DNA of 5,860 bases. Origin: Gemmatimonadota bacterium. GTDB lineage: Bacteria; ARS69. The translations under genes were made by a program, and so were the position numbers. Positions 3,768 to 5,860 of the stretch are shown here, one piece after another. Within the stretch, counting starts at the first letter, position 1. Every line of letters starts with the position of its first letter. The notes beneath the pieces were generated by a model, which had not been told where the DNA came from, did no database searches, and worked only from the letters and a program-made list of their open reading frames with translations. The stretch is taken from contig BQJX01000214.1 in NCBI GenBank assembly GCA_021604925.1, forward strand, positions 1-5,860. The letters run 5' to 3'.

Positions 3768-5860
3768 CTACCGAACGCGCGTGAGTTTCACCGTCCGCGT
3801 TTCGGACCCCGCCTGCAGACGTGCGAAGTACACGCCGGCCGCGACCGCGGCTCCGCTCTCGTCGCGGCCATCCCAGTGGCGTTCGTACCGACCGGCGGCC
3901 AACGTTCCCTGATCGAGCGACCGGACCCGTCGTCCGCTCACATCGTGGATCTCCAGCTGGACGGGACCGGCGGCGGGAAGCGAGAACGACAGCACGGCCG
4001 TGCCGCGAGACGGGTTCGGGCTGGGGGCCGCGAGTTGCAGCGACCCGCTGCCGCCGGCGCTCAGCGTGGGGGCGTCCACCGCACCCAGTGTGGATACGTC
4101 GAGCGTGAAGGCGGAGCGGCCGTGCGTGCCGGCCACGAGCGTCCGGCTGGCGTCGTGCAGCTCCAGATCCACGACCACCGAGAGCGGCAGGCCCACTCCG
4201 AGCTTGGTCCACGTGCCGCCAAGGTCGTTCGTCATGTACACGCCCACGTCCGTGCCCACAAAGAGGCGCTGTGCGGACTGCGGATCCACGATCACGTCGT
4301 TGACCGGAGCGTCCGGCAGGTTGCCGGTGATGTCGGTCCAGCTCGCACCGTGGTTCGTCGTCCGGAACACGTGCGGTTGCTTCTCATCGAGCTGGTAGCC
4401 GGAGATCGACACGTAGCAGACCGCATCGTCCGTGAAGTCCGCCGTCACGCGCGTGATGTAGCGCGTGGGCAGCCCCGCGTCGATCTCGGTCCAGCCCGAA
4501 CCGCCGTCCGTGGTCACGTACACGTTGCCGTCATCCGATCCGGTGTAGATCGTGTTCGGATCGGAAGGCGCCACATCGATCGTGGTCAGCGTGCCCAGCG
4601 TCAACGGGCCCGGCCCCGGCCCATCCGTGAGGTCGGGCGACAGGACGGTCCAGCTGCTGCCGCCGTTCGTGGTCCGGTACACGCGGAACGTCCCCGCGTA
4701 GAGCGTGAGCCGGTCCGACGGATCCATCCGCAGCGGGGTATGCCAGTTGGTGCGTTCGAATCCGAAGTCCTGGATCGTCGAAAAATTCGTCCCGTTCGTG
4801 GACTTGGCGATGTACCCGTTCTGCGCCTCGCCGTAGATGATGTCCGAGTCCGTGGGATCCACGATCACCGTGAAGCCGTCACCCCCGATGAGAATGTCCC
4901 AGTCATCCAGCGCGCCGGTAAGGGTCCGCAGCGTGGAGTTGTCCTGCGTGCCGCCGTAGATGCGCTCCGGCAGCTGCGGGTCCACGGTGATGGCGTAGAA
5001 CTGGGAGATGGGCAGGTCGCTCGCCTTGGTCCAGGAACCACCGCCGGTCGCCGACCGGTACATGCCGCCGTCGTTGCCGGAAAGCACGCGGCTGGAGTTG
5101 GCCGGATCGATGTAGATGTCGTGGAAGTCCACGTGCTGGGAGCCGGTCACGGTGGTCCAGTTCACGCCGCCGTTCGTGGACCGCCTCAGTGACACGCCCA
5201 GCACGAACAGGGTATTGGGGTCCGTGGGGGACACCCGGATCTGTCCGAAGTACCACCCGAAGCTGGAAAACGGATTCCCAAGGGAGCCGCCGTTCACCTG
5301 GGTCCAGCTGACACCGCTGTTCGTGGACTTGTACACGCCGTCCAGGAACGTACCGGACGCGGACGTGTACCGGGAGAACACGGAGTAGATCGTGGAGGGA
5401 GAAGAGGCGGCCACCGCCAGCCCGATCCGAGCCACGTCACTGCCGGTGGGCACGCCGTTCGTCATGGTGGCCCACGTGTCCCCGCCGTCCGTGGATCGCC
5501 AGAGCTGGCTGGTGGGTCCCGAGACGGTGCGGAAGCCCGGTCCCCGGAGCCGTTCCCACATGGCGCAGTAGACGTTGTCGCCGTTGCTCGGGTCGATGAC
5601 CACGTCGATGCCCGACGTGGTGTTCGACACGAAGAGGGTCTGGTGCCAGGTGCTTCCCGCGTCGGTGGAGCGGTACATGCCGCGATCCGGACCGGTGGAG
5701 AACAGGCCGCCGGAGACCGCCACATGGATGACATTCGGATCGGTCACGTCCCACGCGATCTTGCCGATGCGCTGCGAGGTCTCAAGTCCCACCACCGCCC
5801 AAGTGTCCCCGCCGTCCGTGGTCTTGAGCATGCCGATGCCGTCGTACGAGTCGCCGCTGG
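3768..5860 (-). CDS. Secreted Asp-box (BNR/sortilin-like) beta-propeller with FlgD-Ig-like C-terminus, N-terminus missing
   Basis: The reading frame is open through the right edge (codons before the ATG at 5829-5831 read SGDSYDGIG), so the start, any signal peptide and probably more repeats lie outside. Numbering from that ATG gives 687 visible residues. Eleven Asp-box motifs (S/T-x-D/N-x-G-x-S/T-W) occur near 4, 55, 113, 169, 218, 260, 343 (degenerate), 387, 440, 491 and 534. They are interleaved with VDP/TDPN-type strands such as SPTDPNTLFV (201-210) and APSDPNTIYTG (421-431): the pattern of the VPS10/sortilin and exo-sialidase-like propeller. No glycosidase catalytic residues can be assigned. 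The propeller closes with VAGTHGRSAF (566-575). After the APSPNPSRG linker (602-610), a FlgD-Ig-like / type A sorting-like domain (about 611-687) has LEIHDVSGRRVRSL, WDGRDESG and AAGVYFARL. Such C-termini are found on exported proteins in FCB-related bacteria and can serve as type IX secretion signals. The protein is therefore likely surface or extracellular; ligand or substrate is unknown. The stop is TAG at 3768-3770. Confidence 0.9.
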   Translation of the reverse strand, partial: SGDSYDGIGMLKTTDGGDTWAVVGLETSQRIGKIAWDVTDPNVIHVAVSGGLFSTGPDRGMYRSTDAGSTWHQTLFVSNTTSGIDVVIDPSNGDNVYCAMWERLRGPGFRTVSGPTSQLWRSTDGGDTWATMTNGVPTGSDVARIGLAVAASSPSTIYSVFSRYTSASGTFLDGVYKSTNSGVSWTQVNGGSLGNPFSSFGWYFGQIRVSPTDPNTLFVLGVSLRRSTNGGVNWTTVTGSQHVDFHDIYIDPANSSRVLSGNDGGMYRSATGGGSWTKASDLPISQFYAITVDPQLPERIYGGTQDNSTLRTLTGALDDWDILIGGDGFTVIVDPTDSDIIYGEAQNGYIAKSTNGTNFSTIQDFGFERTNWHTPLRMDPSDRLTLYAGTFRVYRTTNGGSSWTVLSPDLTDGPGPGPLTLGTLTTIDVAPSDPNTIYTGSDDGNVYVTTDGGSGWTEIDAGLPTRYITRVTADFTDDAVCYVSISGYQLDEKQPHVFRTTNHGASWTDITGNLPDAPVNDVIVDPQSAQRLFVGTDVGVYMTNDLGGTWTKLGVGLPLSVVVDLELHDASRTLVAGTHGRSAFTLDVSTLGAVDAPTLSAGGSGSLQLAAPSPNPSRGTAVLSFSLPAAGPVQLEIHDVSGRRVRSLDQGTLAAGRYERHWDGRDESGAAVAAGVYFARLQAGSETRTVKLTRVR

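Noticed and set aside
3444..5192. A 582-codon open frame on the plus strand
   Set aside because: It runs antisense to the Asp-box propeller and out of frame through the SprA-related gene. The protein is Arg/Val/His-rich without motifs and crosses the strong terminator at 3722-3754.

Overview
The window is very GC-rich, with strong G/C bias at third codon positions in the real genes. It looks like ordinary chromosome of a Gram-negative-type bacterium. The best taxonomic hint is the large protein at the right edge: an Asp-box (BNR/sortilin-like) beta-propeller followed by an 'SPNPSRG' linker and a FlgD-Ig-like / type A sorting-like C-terminal domain. That architecture is typical of high-GC FCB-related lineages (for example Eisenbacteria- or Krumholzibacteria-like metagenome-assembled genomes). 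This placement is inference, not proof.

Layout, left to right. Bases 1-257 have no confident gene. On the minus strand they hold a good Shine-Dalgarno followed by a TTG that may start a gene running off the left edge, with helically phased GTCAC direct repeats just upstream. Bases 258-1226 (minus) encode an aldo/keto reductase of the Kv-beta-like type with an intact catalytic tetrad. Across an 88-base divergent spacer, bases 1315-2616 (plus) encode a TrmA/RlmD-family RNA (uracil-C5)-methyltransferase with TRAM domain, iron-sulfur cysteines and catalytic Cys/Glu all present. A spacer of about 300 bases follows. Its second half holds a hairpin with a T-rich tract and a run of small hairpins ending at the ribosome-binding site of the next gene. 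Bases 2918-3685 (plus) encode a SprA-related putative metalloprotease (HEXXH) of unknown role. A strong GAAA-capped terminator lies between it and the convergent, incomplete propeller gene (3768-5860, minus).

The four genes are not an evident operon: two are divergent, two are convergent, and each has its own spacer. They do not form a recognisable shared pathway. I found no CRISPR array, tRNA, rRNA, insertion sequence or phage gene, and no clear new system. The points most worth a second look are the structured leader of the SprA-related gene, the HEXXH protein itself, and the phased repeats at the left edge.
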